Positions 12,501-24,042 of a stretch of DNA of 64,000 nucleotides are shown piece after piece. Position 1 is the first letter of the stretch. Each line of letters starts with the position of its first letter. The notes beneath the pieces were generated by a model. That model did no database searches. It had not been told where the DNA came from and saw only the letters and a program-made list of their open reading frames with translations. Position numbers and translations under genes: made by a program. Source of the stretch: Glebionis coronaria (lineage: Eukaryota > Streptophyta > Magnoliopsida > Asterales > Asteraceae); NCBI GenBank assembly GCA_025667525.1, contig CM046877.1:297658364-297722363 (forward strand), in the 5' to 3' direction.

Positions 12501-13051
12501 GAACAAAGATGATCTTTGATGAATTTCAAGCTTGGAAGGCCTCTCACAATATCTTTCTTGGAAAGCAAGTTAATGGTATCAAAGTTGAGATGAGAAAGAC
12601 GTTGATGCCATAACCATGCCTGAGTCGTTGAAGCTTTAGCCATGAAGCAAATTGGAGTTGATGAAGTTGTGTCTTGAAGTGAAATTGTGTAAAGATCAGT
12701 ACCCCGTGTACCGGTAAGTAAGTCATTCCCATCATAATCACGAACAAAACATGTCTTCTTTCTAAAAGCAACTTCCAAATCCGCATCACAGAATTGACCA
12801 ACCGAGAAAAGATTGTGATTGAGCCCTTCGACGTAGTATACCCTTTTAATCGTGATATTCCCCTGAACCAAATCTCCATATCCTAGGATCGGTGCAAATT
12901 GATCATTTCCGAATCGGACCGTACCTAGGAACTTCTCCACGAAGTTAATTAGAAGCTTGAGATTCCCCTTCATGTGCTTCGTGCATCTGGAGTCCATTAT
13001 GAAGAGAATTATTTGTATCATCTGCAGAAGAGTTAGAACACGATGGAGCAT
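9509..13051 (-). CDS. Element F Pol: protease remnant, integrase, reverse transcriptase, RNase H
   Basis: A 1180-codon open frame. The protease site reads [10 protein letters not shown] near 12990, where copia proteases normally have DSG. The integrase zinc region is [10 protein letters not shown]...[10 protein letters not shown] near 12480-12610. The DDE core is [19 protein letters not shown] and [12 protein letters not shown] runs from about 10980, with [10 protein letters not shown] near 10750, [10 protein letters not shown] near 10620 and catalytic YVDD near 10480. RNase H has [23 protein letters not shown] and KHIDVRYHF. The frame ends TAA at 9509. The listed start is only the first Met; the true N-terminus comes from gag, which overlaps by 107 bases in another frame. 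It looks intact apart from the DSG to DSR change and the frame break. Confidence 0.93.
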   Translation of the reverse strand: MLHRVLTLLQMIQIILFIMDSRCTKHMKGNLKLLINFVEKFLGTVRFGNDQFAPILGYGDLVQGNITIKRVYYVEGLNHNLFSVGQFCDADLEVAFRKKTCFVRDYDGNDLLTGTRGTDLYTISLQDTTSSTPICFMAKASTTQAWLWHQRLSHLNFDTINLLSKKDIVRGLPSLKFIKDHLCSSCELCKAKRSSFKTKTTPSSKGRLDLLHMDLCGPMRVQSINGKKYILVIVDDYSRYTWTHFLRSKDETPDVLISFLKLIQRGLQAQVKVVRTDRGTEFLNSNLRKYFEAEGIEHETSIARTPEQNGVVERRNRTLVEAARTLLSASKLPLYFWAEAVSTACYTQNRSLIIPRHEKTPYHIIHDRKPSLKHLHVFGCTCYIIRDGENLDKMKEKGDACILVGYATQSKGYRVFNKRTKLIVETIHIRFDEYQEMALEQNSLSPDPQRQTTSVHNRTELGTQDHINEPSSSTLVPENVPRADMTVDTTIEELEMLYGPMYDEYFTGEKQVVSKSSAVTHDKNDETDHRQQPDTTSSTSTRVAADLPPQNITSTIDPTTSTTTVIAPENINQADNALSDEDEFINPFGTPVHETGESSTRHVDPSNMHTFYQRHPSTNHWTRDHPLVHVIGNPSQPVRTRRQLNTDADVCMFALAVSSAEPKNIKEALADHAWIEWMTDELQQFERLKVWELVDRPSDVTPLNLRWIWKNKMDEENTIIKNKARLVAKGYGQKEGIDFEESFAPVARMEAVRIFLAYAAHKGFIVYQMDVKTAFLNGTLKEEVYVTQPEGFVNPHYPDKVYRLHKALYGLKQAPRTWYDELSKFLASKGFSKGSIDLTLFTYKYGDDILLVQIYVDDIIFGSTNPKLSKWFEKVMHSRFEMSMMGELKFFLGIQVHQSPSGIFINQAKYCQEIIKKHGMTSCDPVGTPLSTTSLDADLEGLPIDQTRYRSMIGSLMYLTASRPDIHHATCYCARYQARPTEKHLKEVKRIFRYLKNTIHMGLWYPRETGFFLTAYSDSDHAGCLDTRKSTSGGAQFLGQDKLVGWSSKKQDCTSLSSAEAEYVSLSACCAQVLWMRTQLTDYGFHFDKVPMYCDSKSAIAISCNPVQHSRTKHIDVRYHFIKEQVEKGIVELYFVGTDYQLADLFTKALSKERFAYLVRQIGMRCLTPAELEVLAKKPA

Positions 13052-16000
13052 TTGCTAAATTGGATACCACAGTAGTTGTGATAGTAGAATCATTAGTGTC
13101 CTTATCAACATTTAAAGGCAAACTAACACTCGTTTTCACATTTTCTGTCCTAACTTTAGGCATCCATTTATATCCGGGAGGACATTGATTAGCAAACCAC
13201 CATTTCCAAGACTTACTGGCAGACTCATATAATTCCTTAATTTTGCTTCTAGGATTCTTAGTGGTGGAGTCTGATGCATTACTTTTCTTAGTGGGGGTTG
13301 CACCAGAATGGTTCACTTTGCGTTTGGGTTTACTAGCTCTAATAGGCATTGCAACTTGCTTCTTAGTTCTAGTATCTACGCCTTTGACTTTATTTATAGC
13401 ACACATAGAATGATTAGCATTAGCACACTTGCCACATTTGACACAAACAAATTTCACATTCATAGCATTCAAATCATTCACAGTATTCAGATCGTCATTA
13501 CATGCGATAACAGACTTTTTATTCTTAAAAACATTCAAATTCCTAGGGTGTTCTTCTACTTGCTTCATCTTCCCTTGATTCTTGTGTTTCCAGACCTTAT
13601 CATTCGCTTGAGTGCTCTTAAGCTGAGGCCGGCTAACACTAGTAGTGGAGACTATTCCTGTAGTAGAAGACACACGAATATTAGTGTTTCTAGAAGTCTG
13701 AGGCGAGTGAGTATCTTTGTTTGTGGGCTTAGTGGGCATTCTATACATCCCTGGTTTAATCACATTATTGTGCTTAACGCTTGGTGCTACAGGATCCCTT
13801 ATGGGTTGAGTTTGTGGTAACCTTTCCTTTCCATCCATCTTGGGGGCAAACACAGGTTTTACAAACGAGGAATTAGATAAAGCAGATGGTTTTCCCAAGA
13901 TAGAGGATCTATTCTCTTTAGAGGCATTGGGTTGTCTAACAACATTTTTCTTAATGCTAGGTTCCACAATTTTCCCACCCATTTTAGCAATGAGTTTCTG
14001 CAACTCAGCTATCGCTCTGTCCCTGTCTTGTAATTGAGCTTTCAACCCTTTAATTTCCAAATTCTGTTCATTCATTTCTCGAAATGTTTGGGAAAGTTTT
14101 TCTTGCAATTTATTATCATGTGGAAAACGACCAACATCTTTTTGCAAAGCAAGTTCAAGTGAATGACAATGTTTTTGAAGGAAATCAGTTTTGTGTTGAA
14201 GTAACTCAAAAGCCTTTTTGTCAACATTTTCTTTTCGTTTCGAAAGCTCAATTTCAAGACGTTCACATTCTTTGATCTTATCAAGATATTGGCATGCAAC
14301 TTCAGAATATTCATCAATGTCAGCACAAGATGTAAAATAAGCACACATAACATCTTTAGAAACGCATTCTTGCAAGAGCAAATCATATTCATCTGAGAAA
14401 TCAGACTTTTCCATTTGAAGATCATCAATGTGTTTCTCAATAGATTCAACATATTTTAAATCATCAAACATTTCAGTCCGAATGAACTCCTCAAGTTGAA
14501 GAACAGTTTCTTTAATCAACGCCGTGTTTGGAATTAAGAGTTCTTTCACAAGCAAGGTAATATCTTGAGGAATCGGACGTGTCCATTCAACATTTTTACG
14601 TTTTGCCCAGTCTCTTTCAACAATAGATTTAACATTATCTATGTGGTGTTTAAGAATACCTAATGTTTTCCTACTCTTGCTTTTAGATTCATCTAGAGGG
14701 AGGTAGTTGATGTATTTGTAAACATTAGATTTCTTAGGGGCAAATGCTTTCTTCCATTGAATTCTCTTTTGTTTACATTCTAAGAACACTTCCTCACGAG
14801 TTTTCTGAGTTTGTTTGTTGAACAGGCCATAGAGACTATTCTCATAAGCATAGTTATAAGGTTTCACAAACTCCTTATTAACAAGTGGTTGACTATCGGC
14901 ATCCCAAAGGGCAGTCTCTTCACTATTGGCACTAACAGGCATGCAATCAAGATCTGTCCTTTCAGTCTCATCAAGATAAAGATGCGGGTTCGCAGCTTGA
15001 GCTTTGGCAAGGTACTCAGGACTTGCAAAGCTAGCTTGACCCTTAAACATCGATGGAGGTGCTAGCATTCTTACGGATTGAATAGAATCATGCGTTTTAT
15101 AAACAACGTTCTTCAAAAAGTCGACTTGTGCTTCTAGTTTTGTAACTTTTTCGGTTTCTTTATCATATCTACTTTTGAAGTCTTGTTTTAACGCATCTAC
15201 CTCTTGTTTCTTATCCTCTAGAATTTTAGCAGAATCGGTAGTGGTCATAGAGAGCTTTTGTTCAAGTTCATTAACTTTGGTATTGGCAAGGTACGTTTTT
15301 TGACGTTCATCCATTAAGAAAACATTATATTGACGCTTCTCTTTAGCTAATAACTCAAGAGTTGTATTATATTTGTTTTCAAAATCGTCCTTTTGACTTT
15401 TTAACGCACTTCCCTTGTACCCCTCAAGCTCTTTGGTTTTCTGAAGGAGCTCATCTCTATAGGTTTCAGTCATCTCAGTAGATTTGATAAGAGCAGCTTT
15501 GCATTCTTCAAAGCTTTGAGTGAGCGTAGCGTTTGCCTTCTTTAATTGCTTTTGACTCTTTTTATTTTCAGTGACATCTTTTTGTAAAGTAGCAATTAAA
15601 TTAGCAAGCGCAATACGTTCCTCTTCATCATATTCATTTGCATGTTGATCATCCTCAGACTCATTATTGCACATGTCTGATGAATCGGGTGTGGTATTGC
15701 TATCAACCGTTTCCATCATACACGTGTCATTAATGGCATTGGGTAGATCACTATGCTCAGGAATATCACCAAACACATTATATTCATCAGTAGTGTGTAC
15801 CTTATCGATTGGCTCAGTGTCAAAGATAGGACCATTGTCATCTTCAGTGACTTTGAGAACTTCTTCAACCTTTGCCATGTACGAGTAATGTGCATCAAGC
15901 TCTTGATCAGAATCTTCATCATCAGTATCATCAAGCATGGCTCCTTCCTCAGCTGACAATTTAACCCCTGCTTCCATTTTCTTGCATAGCAGCATCTTTT

Positions 16001-17348
16001 CCTTGTGATAGCTGGAGTCTCTAACCCTTTTCGGCTTCCTGCATTCCTTTGCCATATGCCCATAACCTTGGCAATTAAAACATTGAATCCCACTCTGCTG
16101 AACCACTTGACTTCCAACCGTTTCCCTATTCCCAGTAGCAGCAGCAATCCTCTGAGCATCATACTTAGCAGTTTGTCGATCATATCTTGCAGAACTCTCA
16201 ACATGTGTTGGATTATGTCGATCATACCTAGAAGGACTTTCACCACGTCGACGTGTGTCATACCTTGGAGGACTCTCAACATATCGGTTCTTTGTGTTAG
16301 ATGATGTGCGAAGATTGTTGTTGGTGGGTTTGTAGATTTTCTTGTAAGTCTTCATTATGTAAGCAATTTGTTGTTTCATCTCTCGGTTCTTTTGAGCTTG
16401 GTCTTCATCACTATCTTCTTCAGATGAGGACTCAGATGGTGGTGATGGTGCTCTTGGCGCTTTACCTCGAGATTTTGTGGAAGATGAAGACTTAGATGAT
16501 GTGGAATATCGTGGTGAAGATGATGTATTGGAGTATGGCTTAGGAGCACGAGAGTGAGGATCTTGAACATGTTGAGTGGTAGTCACTAAAGCAAGTGGAT
16601 TAGCCGTCTTGGCAACACGTTCAGCTCGAATTTCATTTGCTTCATTCTGAAATTGCTTCAAGATGTCAAAGAGTCGATGATATGAGACCTCGTCTAACTT
16701 TTCTTGTTGTTTCACCAAAGTGACAAACCGTGTCCACTCAGGTTGAAGTTGTTGAAGAAATTGGACATTGACTTGCATGGTGGATACTTGCAGGTTATTT
16801 CTTGTCATGTCATTCATCATTTTATAAAACCTGGAGTAGTATGAATCAATTGATTCTCCATCCCTTGAAGTAAACTTGCCAAAATTCCAAAACAAGTTTG
16901 TTTTGACATCTTGTTTGTTGAGTGATTCTCCTTGTTGCAAGCGTTCAATAGCAGTCCACATTTCATGTGCTGTCGGGCATGCATCAACCGTGGAGTAAAT
17001 ATCATCTCCAATCCCACTTAAAACCATATAGATGGCTTCCTTCTCCGCATCATGCCAAGCATAATTTTCAGGTGTGAGATCAGCTCTTGTCTCATCACGT
17101 TCACTTGCAGGTATTGGATCAGTAGTATCTGTGGCTGCTCTTGGAGGAACTGAGATCTTCTTAAATATATATGGTCCATGAGTAATACATTTCCTCAAGG
17201 CATCACCATTAGGTCTTGTATCAAGATATCGTATGAAACGTGATTTCCATTGAGCATACCGACCAGATACAAGCATTGGTGGTCTCTCTTTGTTACCTGC
17301 CACCATTATGTTGTTGTTCGTCACACGATATTCGGCAGTAGAATCCAT
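12945..17348 (-). CDS. Element F Gag, unusually long (1467 codons)
   Basis: The N-terminal copia gag domain covers about residues 1-260 ([43 protein letters not shown]). A Ser/Pro/Arg-rich linker with repeated (E)SPSRYD-type motifs follows, then a CCHC knuckle at about residues 420-433 ([14 protein letters not shown]). An acidic stretch and long heptad-like, Lys/Glu-rich segments follow (about 560-760 and 950-1130) that should form coiled coils. A second Cys/His group is [15 protein letters not shown] near 1301-1315. A Trp-rich [17 protein letters not shown] lies near 1400. Ordinary copia Gag is about 300-400 residues, so roughly 1000 residues are an extension. The start at 17348 is the first Met after the leader. 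Pol continues in the +1 frame. Confidence 0.9.
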   Translation of the reverse strand: MDSTAEYRVTNNNIMVAGNKERPPMLVSGRYAQWKSRFIRYLDTRPNGDALRKCITHGPYIFKKISVPPRAATDTTDPIPASERDETRADLTPENYAWHDAEKEAIYMVLSGIGDDIYSTVDACPTAHEMWTAIERLQQGESLNKQDVKTNLFWNFGKFTSRDGESIDSYYSRFYKMMNDMTRNNLQVSTMQVNVQFLQQLQPEWTRFVTLVKQQEKLDEVSYHRLFDILKQFQNEANEIRAERVAKTANPLALVTTTQHVQDPHSRAPKPYSNTSSSPRYSTSSKSSSSTKSRGKAPRAPSPPSESSSEEDSDEDQAQKNREMKQQIAYIMKTYKKIYKPTNNNLRTSSNTKNRYVESPPRYDTRRRGESPSRYDRHNPTHVESSARYDRQTAKYDAQRIAAATGNRETVGSQVVQQSGIQCFNCQGYGHMAKECRKPKRVRDSSYHKEKMLLCKKMEAGVKLSAEEGAMLDDTDDEDSDQELDAHYSYMAKVEEVLKVTEDDNGPIFDTEPIDKVHTTDEYNVFGDIPEHSDLPNAINDTCMMETVDSNTTPDSSDMCNNESEDDQHANEYDEEERIALANLIATLQKDVTENKKSQKQLKKANATLTQSFEECKAALIKSTEMTETYRDELLQKTKELEGYKGSALKSQKDDFENKYNTTLELLAKEKRQYNVFLMDERQKTYLANTKVNELEQKLSMTTTDSAKILEDKKQEVDALKQDFKSRYDKETEKVTKLEAQVDFLKNVVYKTHDSIQSVRMLAPPSMFKGQASFASPEYLAKAQAANPHLYLDETERTDLDCMPVSANSEETALWDADSQPLVNKEFVKPYNYAYENSLYGLFNKQTQKTREEVFLECKQKRIQWKKAFAPKKSNVYKYINYLPLDESKSKSRKTLGILKHHIDNVKSIVERDWAKRKNVEWTRPIPQDITLLVKELLIPNTALIKETVLQLEEFIRTEMFDDLKYVESIEKHIDDLQMEKSDFSDEYDLLLQECVSKDVMCAYFTSCADIDEYSEVACQYLDKIKECERLEIELSKRKENVDKKAFELLQHKTDFLQKHCHSLELALQKDVGRFPHDNKLQEKLSQTFREMNEQNLEIKGLKAQLQDRDRAIAELQKLIAKMGGKIVEPSIKKNVVRQPNASKENRSSILGKPSALSNSSFVKPVFAPKMDGKERLPQTQPIRDPVAPSVKHNNVIKPGMYRMPTKPTNKDTHSPQTSRNTNIRVSSTTGIVSTTSVSRPQLKSTQANDKVWKHKNQGKMKQVEEHPRNLNVFKNKKSVIACNDDLNTVNDLNAMNVKFVCVKCGKCANANHSMCAINKVKGVDTRTKKQVAMPIRASKPKRKVNHSGATPTKKSNASDSTTKNPRSKIKELYESASKSWKWWFANQCPPGYKWMPKVRTENVKTSVSLPLNVDKDTNDSTITTTVVSNLANAPSCSNSSADDTNNSLHNGLQMHEAHEGESQASN

Positions 17349-18247
17349 CTCAATATTCTCTGAAATGATGAAGTGAATATGGATCTTAAGTAGATGTGTT
17401 GTGATTGTTGTTGTGGTTCAAATTCCGAAATTGCGATTTTTCTTCAGTCCGACAATAAATTCCCCAGTCCGACACAACGGTAGACCGAAAAATTTTGTAA
17501 TCGCCAAAATTTGAAATCGAGCTAGAAATAGCCTAAAACTAGTATGGAAAAAATTTGAATTTAAATGGCGGAAAAATTTTAACTCTTTTTTTTTTTTTTT
17601 TTTTTTTTTTGATCTTCGTGTAAACTATGGTCCGAAACTAGTCTAGATAGTGGCTAAGTCACAAAATTGCTCAAACAAATTTTAGCATCACAATGTCACT
17701 CATCGCAATATAGCCCATCGCAATGTCACCCATCGCAATATCACCCATCGCAATATCCTGTCGCAATGCTATCGCAATGTTCTGTCGCAATGCTATCGCA
17801 ATGTTCTGTCGCAATGCTATCGCAATGTTGTATCGCAATATCTATCGCAATATGGCTATCGCAATATCTATCGCAATATGGCTATCGCAATATCTATCGC
17901 AATATGGGGTATCGCAATGTGATCGCAAAGTAAAACCCTAGGGTTATTGCGATCGAAACCGTACTTACATTTCCTAAATTCAAGCTGTCGCAATAATGGT
18001 GCTTTTTCTTCCAACTTTTTAGGCAACGGTTTTTGGCAACTTTTAGGCAACAAATTAGCAACTTTTAGGCAACAAATTCGTGATTTTTACCAAACCAAAA
18101 CAACCAAATCTCTAGAACAAGTATATAGATGATTTGTAGCAAGATAAAGAACACGAAAACCACACAAAAAATTTGAATTCGAGTTGATTTATGGAAGAAA
18201 TCACACGAATCAAATATAAGAAGAACAACCAATAACAAATCTACCCC
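17349..18247 (-). other. Element F leader with a TCGCAAT array and a poly-T tract
   Basis: This is the untranslated stretch between PBS and gag. It contains a run of about 24 T at 17587-17611 and a tandem array of ATCGCAAT(A/G) units at about 17695-17932. The remaining sequence is A/T-rich without a gene. Confidence 0.7.
17695..17932. repeat. Tandem ATCGCAATG/ATCGCAATATGGCT array in F leader
   Basis: About 19 copies of TCGCAAT are spaced 9-16 bases apart. The homogeneity is highest in the middle (TGTCGCAATGCTATCGCAAT three times) and at the right (ATCGCAATATGGCT). The array is transcribed leader of the copia element, an analogue in position and style to the LTR arrays of A-D. Confidence 0.85.
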
Positions 18248-18263
18248 GTGGCGATTGATACCA
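18248..18263 (-). promoter_or_regulatory. Primer binding site of element F (initiator tRNA-Met type)
   Basis: The minus strand reads TGGTATCAATCGCCAC, two bases after the LTR end. The first eight bases match the usual copia TGGTATCAGAGC site; the rest diverges. Confidence 0.75.
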
Positions 18264-18265
18264 AT

Positions 18266-18645
18266 TGTTGTCCCTAATATTATGATTGAATAATCACGAA
18301 TTTATGAAAGAAAGTAAGAAATGAGATGAATTTTAGAGAGAGAAACTAGAGAGAGAAAAGAGAGAGAAGTGTGTGAACTTGGTGAGATTAGATTAGAGAG
18401 AAGTGAGAAATACAAATGACCATCCACCCTCCTAATATGCTAGGAGGGTAGTATATATAGTCCACCCACATGCGGGCTTTAATGGACTATATATTGGGCC
18501 GGGCTTGTATTTTGGACTTTAATTAGTTTAAATCCAAGCCCGTGAATCACGACTAAATACCTACTTATTACAACGTTCTAATAAATAATACAATAGAAAC
18601 CTATGACCGAACATTCTTGTTTGACTCAATATTTTGAGGCTAACA
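18266..18645 (-). repeat. 5' LTR of element F
   Basis: 380 bp, same termini as the copy at 6577-6956. The TATA-like box is at 18451-18460 on the minus strand, next to the CCCTCCTA...TAGGAGGG hairpin. Confidence 0.93.
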
Positions 18646-18777
18646 TATGAAACTATTGAGTTGTCACAACCCGATGGTCCAAATTTCAAAGTGAATGGTC
18701 ACCATTTTAAGCCCTATTTTGGGGAGGACATTTCCGTGGAAATGGTCCAAGAGATCCGCATTTTCCCCATAAATTAA
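18646..18777 (+). pseudogene. Element E pol C-terminus (resumes after F)
   Basis: The open frame YETIELSQPDGPNFKVNGHHFKPY ends at TAA 18775-18777. This matches the region after the integrase SGPF motif of gypsy pol, which was cut at 6576, so it is the same gene split by F. A few codons between SGPF and YETIEL appear to be missing. Confidence 0.88.
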
Positions 18778-20762
18778 TTCATTGTGGGAAGAGTCGAGCT
18801 AGAGACTCCTTAAATCAAGCTTGAATAACTAGGTTTAGAGTTTTTAGACTTAGAGTGTGGTAGGTTAGCAATAAGGATATAGAGTTGATGAGAAGTGTAG
18901 GGGAGACCTTCCTTTTGTCTTCATTTTGTTTGTAGGGTTGCTCACTCATCACGTGCTTTGGAGCTTATGGAGGAGGCCCTTGTATCCGGTTCACTTCGTT
19001 ACTATTGTGATTACACATTGTGCTTAAAAATGAATTCACTATAGTTGATCTTTCCTTAGCTTGGGTTAAGCAAAGTCTATTCGTTGTCATCAGTGTAGGG
19101 GAAGTTTATACTTCCATGCTCTTAAACATTGAGGACAATGTTTATGAGTGTAGGGGGGTCTTCTATCGAAGTGACCTTACCTAGACTTTGTCATTGACCT
19201 TCATGATAACTTGGAAATTAATTTTTCAAACATTTTTCAAATTTTTGATCTACTTTGGCCACCAAAAATATGCATTCATATTTTTTTTGCATCATTTTTC
19301 ATTTGCATAACACATGTGCATTGTATATATTTCTTCTTTTTGTTCTTATTGAAAATTTGAAAAAGGAAAAAAAATATAATAAAGGTTATGGTTTAACAAA
19401 TTTAGATATCTTTGATATATTAGGCCCGCCATGGATATTTTGACTCAACCCGAGTTTGCTTATCCAAGCATTTTCTAGCTAGTATCCTTAACCATGTAGT
19501 CCTTTATTGGTCTATTAGGCTAAGCATCCACGACTCTCATTATTTGAGATTTTAAATTCGTGGAGAATGGGAGATGATTGAGTTGAAGCAAGTCTAAAAG
19601 GGCTAGATAAACTTCATGATAATTACTTGTGGCTAAACCCTTCTCTTTCTTTGCCCCTATTTTCTTCGCATGTATATATGTTAATAAATAATCAAGAACG
19701 GTTTTAATCGGTTAGTAGTCTCTTATGCATTTTTGTCTAATCATTCATGGTTGGTATAAGTACGTTTTAAGATTCTAAGTTAGAACATTCTATGTGTACC
19801 AGACTTATGTCATGCTTAATACTTAGCGGGTGTTTTTCCTTTTATTCTTTTCAACTTTCTTTGTGAGGAATAAAGAAAAATAAGAGCGGCTTACAAAAAA
19901 AATGAGTGGCTAGAAAAAAAAAGAGAAAAAAAAAGAAAAAGAAAAAATAATATTTATACAAGACTCCCAAGAGGGGCAGTGAAGTGTTAATTATAGTAAC
20001 TATTAGATTCCAATATTACCTTGACAGGTTGCGGGGATTTAATAGTTGCTCCAATCTAATATTTCCTTGACGGGTTGCGGGATTGAAGATCCAAAGTCTC
20101 AAAAAGGCGTCGGATGTAAATTATTGCGTGAGTTTTATTTTTCTTTCCTTAGAGAGTGTGTAGCTACTTATTAATGCATGACATGAGGATTTTACACATA
20201 AGGCGAATGACTTATTATTCTTGAAACGGACTTATATTAATTGTGAGCGGTTTTTCAAGTAATGGATGAGAGGATTACTTAGGATTAAAACCGTGCTTCC
20301 TTATTTTTTGATTTTACATTTCTTATATTTCACGCTTAAAATAATGACAAATTTACCTTCAAGCAATTTGCTCAAATAATAACCGGTTCCACATTTAATT
20401 GTCATGAATAAGTTGATGCACTTTTTACTTGTGAATACAATGATCCCATTTTTAAGCTTGGTATGGGGAAAGTGAAACTTGAGGGTGATAAGTGTTCATG
20501 GTACCAAAGCCCTAATTCAAGTCATTGATTTCTTTATGAGTTTTTCCATTAAAACCATTTTAATAAAAATCCAAAAATATATGAATAGAATTGTTTTTCT
20601 TTGCATTACATTGTAAATATTCAAAATTATTCATCATGTAGCATAGCATAGTTTATTAAATCATAAAATGGCCAAGGTGGATTAATTATGAGAAAAATGC
20701 ACTCTAAATCTTTGAAATGCTACATTGCATGAGGTCATGGCAATGGTCAAGTGGAGGAGAGT
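18778..20762 (+). other. Element E 3' untranslated region with conserved stem-loops
   Basis: No ORF. Stem-loops: GAGTC...GACTC at 18791-18808; GGAAG-TTTATA-CTTCC near 19100-19115, following AGTGTAGGG; AAACATTG-AGGA-CAATGTTT at 19124-19143; CTTC-TATC-GAAG near 19160-19171, following AGTGTAGGGG. The same series in the same order occurs in B, C and D. An A-rich patch lies at 19880-19950, and a direct repeat of CCTTGAC(A/G)GGTTGCGGG lies at 20020-20080. The PPT ends at 20762. Confidence 0.7.
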
Positions 20763-23549
20763 TGATAAGTGTGAAAACACTCATCCATAATGTCTAAAAA
20801 CCACATAAAACACAGCCAAATACATTATATTTAACTGAAAAATATCAGAATTACGTGGGTATTTGTGTTTTTGTGTTTTCAGGTAAACAAGATGCATTTT
20901 GGAACAAACACACGTTTTTAAGGGATTTTTATGATAAAAGACGAGGAAAAGGACGAAAGAGCTTTCAAGGACCAATCATGCCAAAATTACCAAGATCGAG
21001 GACTTAAGTTGCAATTTTCACAAAGATGAAGGATGAAAAAGAAATTGATTTAAAAGTTTATATAACTTTTGAAAGAGATCACAAAGAGAAAGGACCAAAA
21101 GGGAAATAAATGAAAGTTATTTAACTTTCATTTATAATCAGTCAAAACTTTCATACTCAGTCAACATAAACATAGAACGTGTTTATCTTCTTCATTGAAA
21201 TAAGAGAGAGAAACAAAGTAATAGACATCTCAACTTTTTCAACCACCAAAACCTACAAACCGATTTCAATGAAGATCCAAGGAGTTTAAGGCGAAGCTTC
21301 TAACTAGAAAAATACTCCTTTTCCTCTCCTCTACATGGTGGTACCATTTAATTAGATCAAGAGGAAGAAACGAAGAAACCCCCAAAATGATGAAGAATGA
21401 AGAACATATCAAGATCATCGTATTTTCCATGTAGCACGATTTAATTGGGTTAAACACGCTGAAGCTACATCAACATCTCTCGAAGACCTCTATAAATACG
21501 AGATCAAGACCTTCAGTTTCAAATGGTTAGCTTAGGTGTAGAAAAACACAGTTAGTTAGATTAGTTAGGAGTAGTTAAAATTCAGTTTTCACAAAGTTAA
21601 TTTATCTTGTTAGAATTCGTTTTAGAATCTGTTATATTTCAGTTACATATTTCTGTTAATTTTGTATCATTTTTTCTACCATTAATGAGATAATTAGCTT
21701 TCACATCTTCTTCTTCTATACACGTGCCATTAATCGTTTTTTTTCTTGTTATTACTGATTGCGTTGTTTCTCCACTAGATTGATGTTTTACAGGATACTT
21801 TTTGTTTAGTTCTTCATGTTTTACATTTCAGCCAGGAGTGTTTTTTAGTCCCGAATCTTGAGCCTTTGGTCTAGCTCTGTTTGGAGTGATAATAGCTTAT
21901 CGCTATTTGATGTTACATTGACCTGTTGAGTTAGAGTATAAGATTGGCCTTTCTGATAATTCATAAGTTGATTAGCTTATCGAAGAGCTAATATAGTTGA
22001 TATATTAGTTTCAGTTATGCAGGTTTATGAGTAATTGATTAGTTGATCTAGATTTTCAGTGTCTAGCTGATTTCTATTGATCTTAGTTCAAATTAGTGGT
22101 GGCAGTTCGGATCAGCAGTATCAGTATGGTTTAGTGGATTTTTTTTTTGTCTCATTCAGTTAATATAGCTTATCGAGATAAGCCACTCTTCACGTAGTAA
22201 TAGTTTGTTAAAACGGTGATTCCAGATTTAGAGTGTTAAATCTTTTAATTCTTTGTCTAAAGTTTCTTTTATCAGTAGAAAAGTTAACTGAATTCGAAAT
22301 TAGTAGCTCACAAAGTATCATAGGGATTTTATTTTAGTTTGTTGTTGGTTTTTGCTATTATTCTATTTTGTAGGTATTCTGTTTATGCAGGATCACAAGT
22401 TGTTCTTTGATCGATAAGTAGTTCTAGTTCAGCAGTAAACTCCTCGATAAACGTGTAGATTAGAAGAGTGTAGGTGTGTTTGGTTTTAAGCGAGCTCAGC
22501 ACTCCGCTTCTCCTCAACGGTGGCCTTGATACATCGGTTAAGCTCGCGTTTTGATTTCTGCCAAAGTAGTGTAAATTGCCATGTATCTTGTTGAAATATA
22601 TGCGTGAGTTTCTGAAATTGAATATCGTTTTTACATGTTATCAGATTAATGGTGATTAGCACCCTGTTGTTCATCTTATTTGACTTGTGTCAAATGTGTT
22701 TTGGATTTGACTATATTACGGAGTAATTGCTATCTGTAGGTTGTTATAGTTTTGCTCGTTCATTCAAGTTTTTTAGTTTTGCAATATTCCTTGACTTCTT
22801 GTTAACTAGTGTTTGGATGAGTTTCAAATTTCAGTAAGTAAGGGTAAGTCTGTTACTGATAACTTTTATTCAATAGATGGAAAACTAGATAGGTAAAAAG
22901 ATTTGATATAAAAGACTGTAACACAAAACGTGTAGGAGTAAAAGTTTTATGATAACCAGTATTGAATTCAGTTTTTACAAGTTTAGATATTGTACAACTT
23001 AGGCCCTTCATAGTGATATAGTTCATTTCATGCATAGTCCAAGGAAAGTTAGTAACTTGGTTCGTTAGTTCTTATAGTCAGTTTTCGTTAAGTCTAATTA
23101 GTCATATTAGGTAATGGACTGGTATGGTTTTTGGGCCTGTTGTTTTGGGCTGTGTAATTGGCAAACGTAGAGGAATTTCATTATATCTCAATTTAGTTTA
23201 GAAATTCAAGTTTTATAAAGTATAGGTTTGAATAAATGTGTATTGTATTTTACTTTTATTAGAATTTTACTTTTAGTTTGATATTTTGTATTTTGCAATT
23301 TACATTTGTAGAATAATCTTGTAATTTTCGATTTTGTATTTTGTGCATTTAACTTCCGTACGTGCAAAATGTTTTAGATTAGTACGTATAGGTAATATAG
23401 TATAATATTTTACACTTTTAAATGCTTTGTGCCAATTAGACATAAATTCCAAACAAGATTTTATAACCAAAAACAATTAAGTCGAGCTTTAAAACGTGCA
23501 ATCAATTCGATTAGATACCGAGACGAATGATACTAAAAACGAAATATTA
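20763..23549 (+). repeat. 3' LTR of element E (about 2.8 kb)
   Basis: It starts TGATAAGTGTG-AAAA-CACTCATCC right after the PPT. CTATAAATAC at 21490-21499 is a plausible TATA box. Near the end it carries CAATTCGATTAGATACCGAGACGAA, which resembles the end of LTR B. The end at ATATTA is an estimate, since no second copy is in the window. Three AGCTTATCG motifs lie at 21890-22170. Confidence 0.65.
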
Positions 23550-24028
23550 TCTTTCACTTAAGCATGTGGATTGCTTATCTCCAAGACATCTAATTCAAGC
23601 AAATCTTAGAGTTATATTTTAACTAGGATTAGATTTATGCTTTTCTTTTGGCTTGTTTTGTTTTTCATACATCTTTGTATGATTTATTTTATATCTTTCT
23701 CATGTTTTCTTTTAACATGACTTATTATGGATCTTGTTTAACTTCTCTTTTCTTATCTTATTTCTTTTATTGTGTGACATTTTCTATATCTATGTTGGGT
23801 GTTTCTTTTCTTATTCTAACCCTTCTAGTAGCTTGTCACCATAGCTCGATTCCTTGGTGCCCCAAGCAAGGGGGAGTAAGCACCAAGGGGGAGCATTTGC
23901 AAGGTCCGATTCTTCTCTTCTACAAAGACTTTTGCAAACTTTTTGCTCGACAAATAGGGAGAAATGAAATAAACTCGTCTTCGAAAATCTTGTTTTTTAT
24001 GTGATTGAGTTTATGTATTGTTGGAATC

Positions 24029-24042
24029 AAAAAGGGGGAGAT
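24029..24042 (+). promoter_or_regulatory. Polypurine tract of element I
   Basis: AAAAAGGGGGAGAT directly precedes the LTR start TGTGAATG. This is the standard copia arrangement for plus-strand priming. Confidence 0.75.

Larger units (their letters stand above)
6577..18645 (-). mobile_element. Element F: large Ty1/copia retrotransposon inserted in element E pol
   Basis: It is 12,069 bp with two 380-bp LTRs (6577-6956 and 18266-18645). On the minus strand the order is LTR, PBS, 0.9-kb leader, gag, pol, 2.5-kb 3' non-coding region, PPT, LTR. E pol resumes at 18646. The bases outside the two LTRs (CCATT and TATGA) do not match, so no target duplication is visible although the LTRs are nearly identical. 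The length is about double a typical copia element, in the range of SIRE/Maximus-type elements. Confidence 0.93.
18646..23549 (+). mobile_element. Element E: right part (pol end, 3' region, 3' LTR)
   Basis: This is the continuation of 4700-6576. It contains the end of pol, a 2-kb untranslated 3' region with structured motifs, a purine-rich PPT (AAGTGGAGGAGAG) and a long LTR. The sequence after 23549 is the 3' region of a copia element (I), suggesting E inserted into I. Confidence 0.8.

Noticed and set aside
14072..14452. 126-codon open frame over F gag, and similar frames at 13308-13820 and 15716-16282
   Set aside because: Shadow frames of the long gag; Leu/Ile/Lys-rich translation of shifted codons.
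23648..24004. 118-codon hydrophobic open frame in copia I 3' region
   Set aside because: T-rich, no homology that I recognise, no support from neighbours; best seen as chance.
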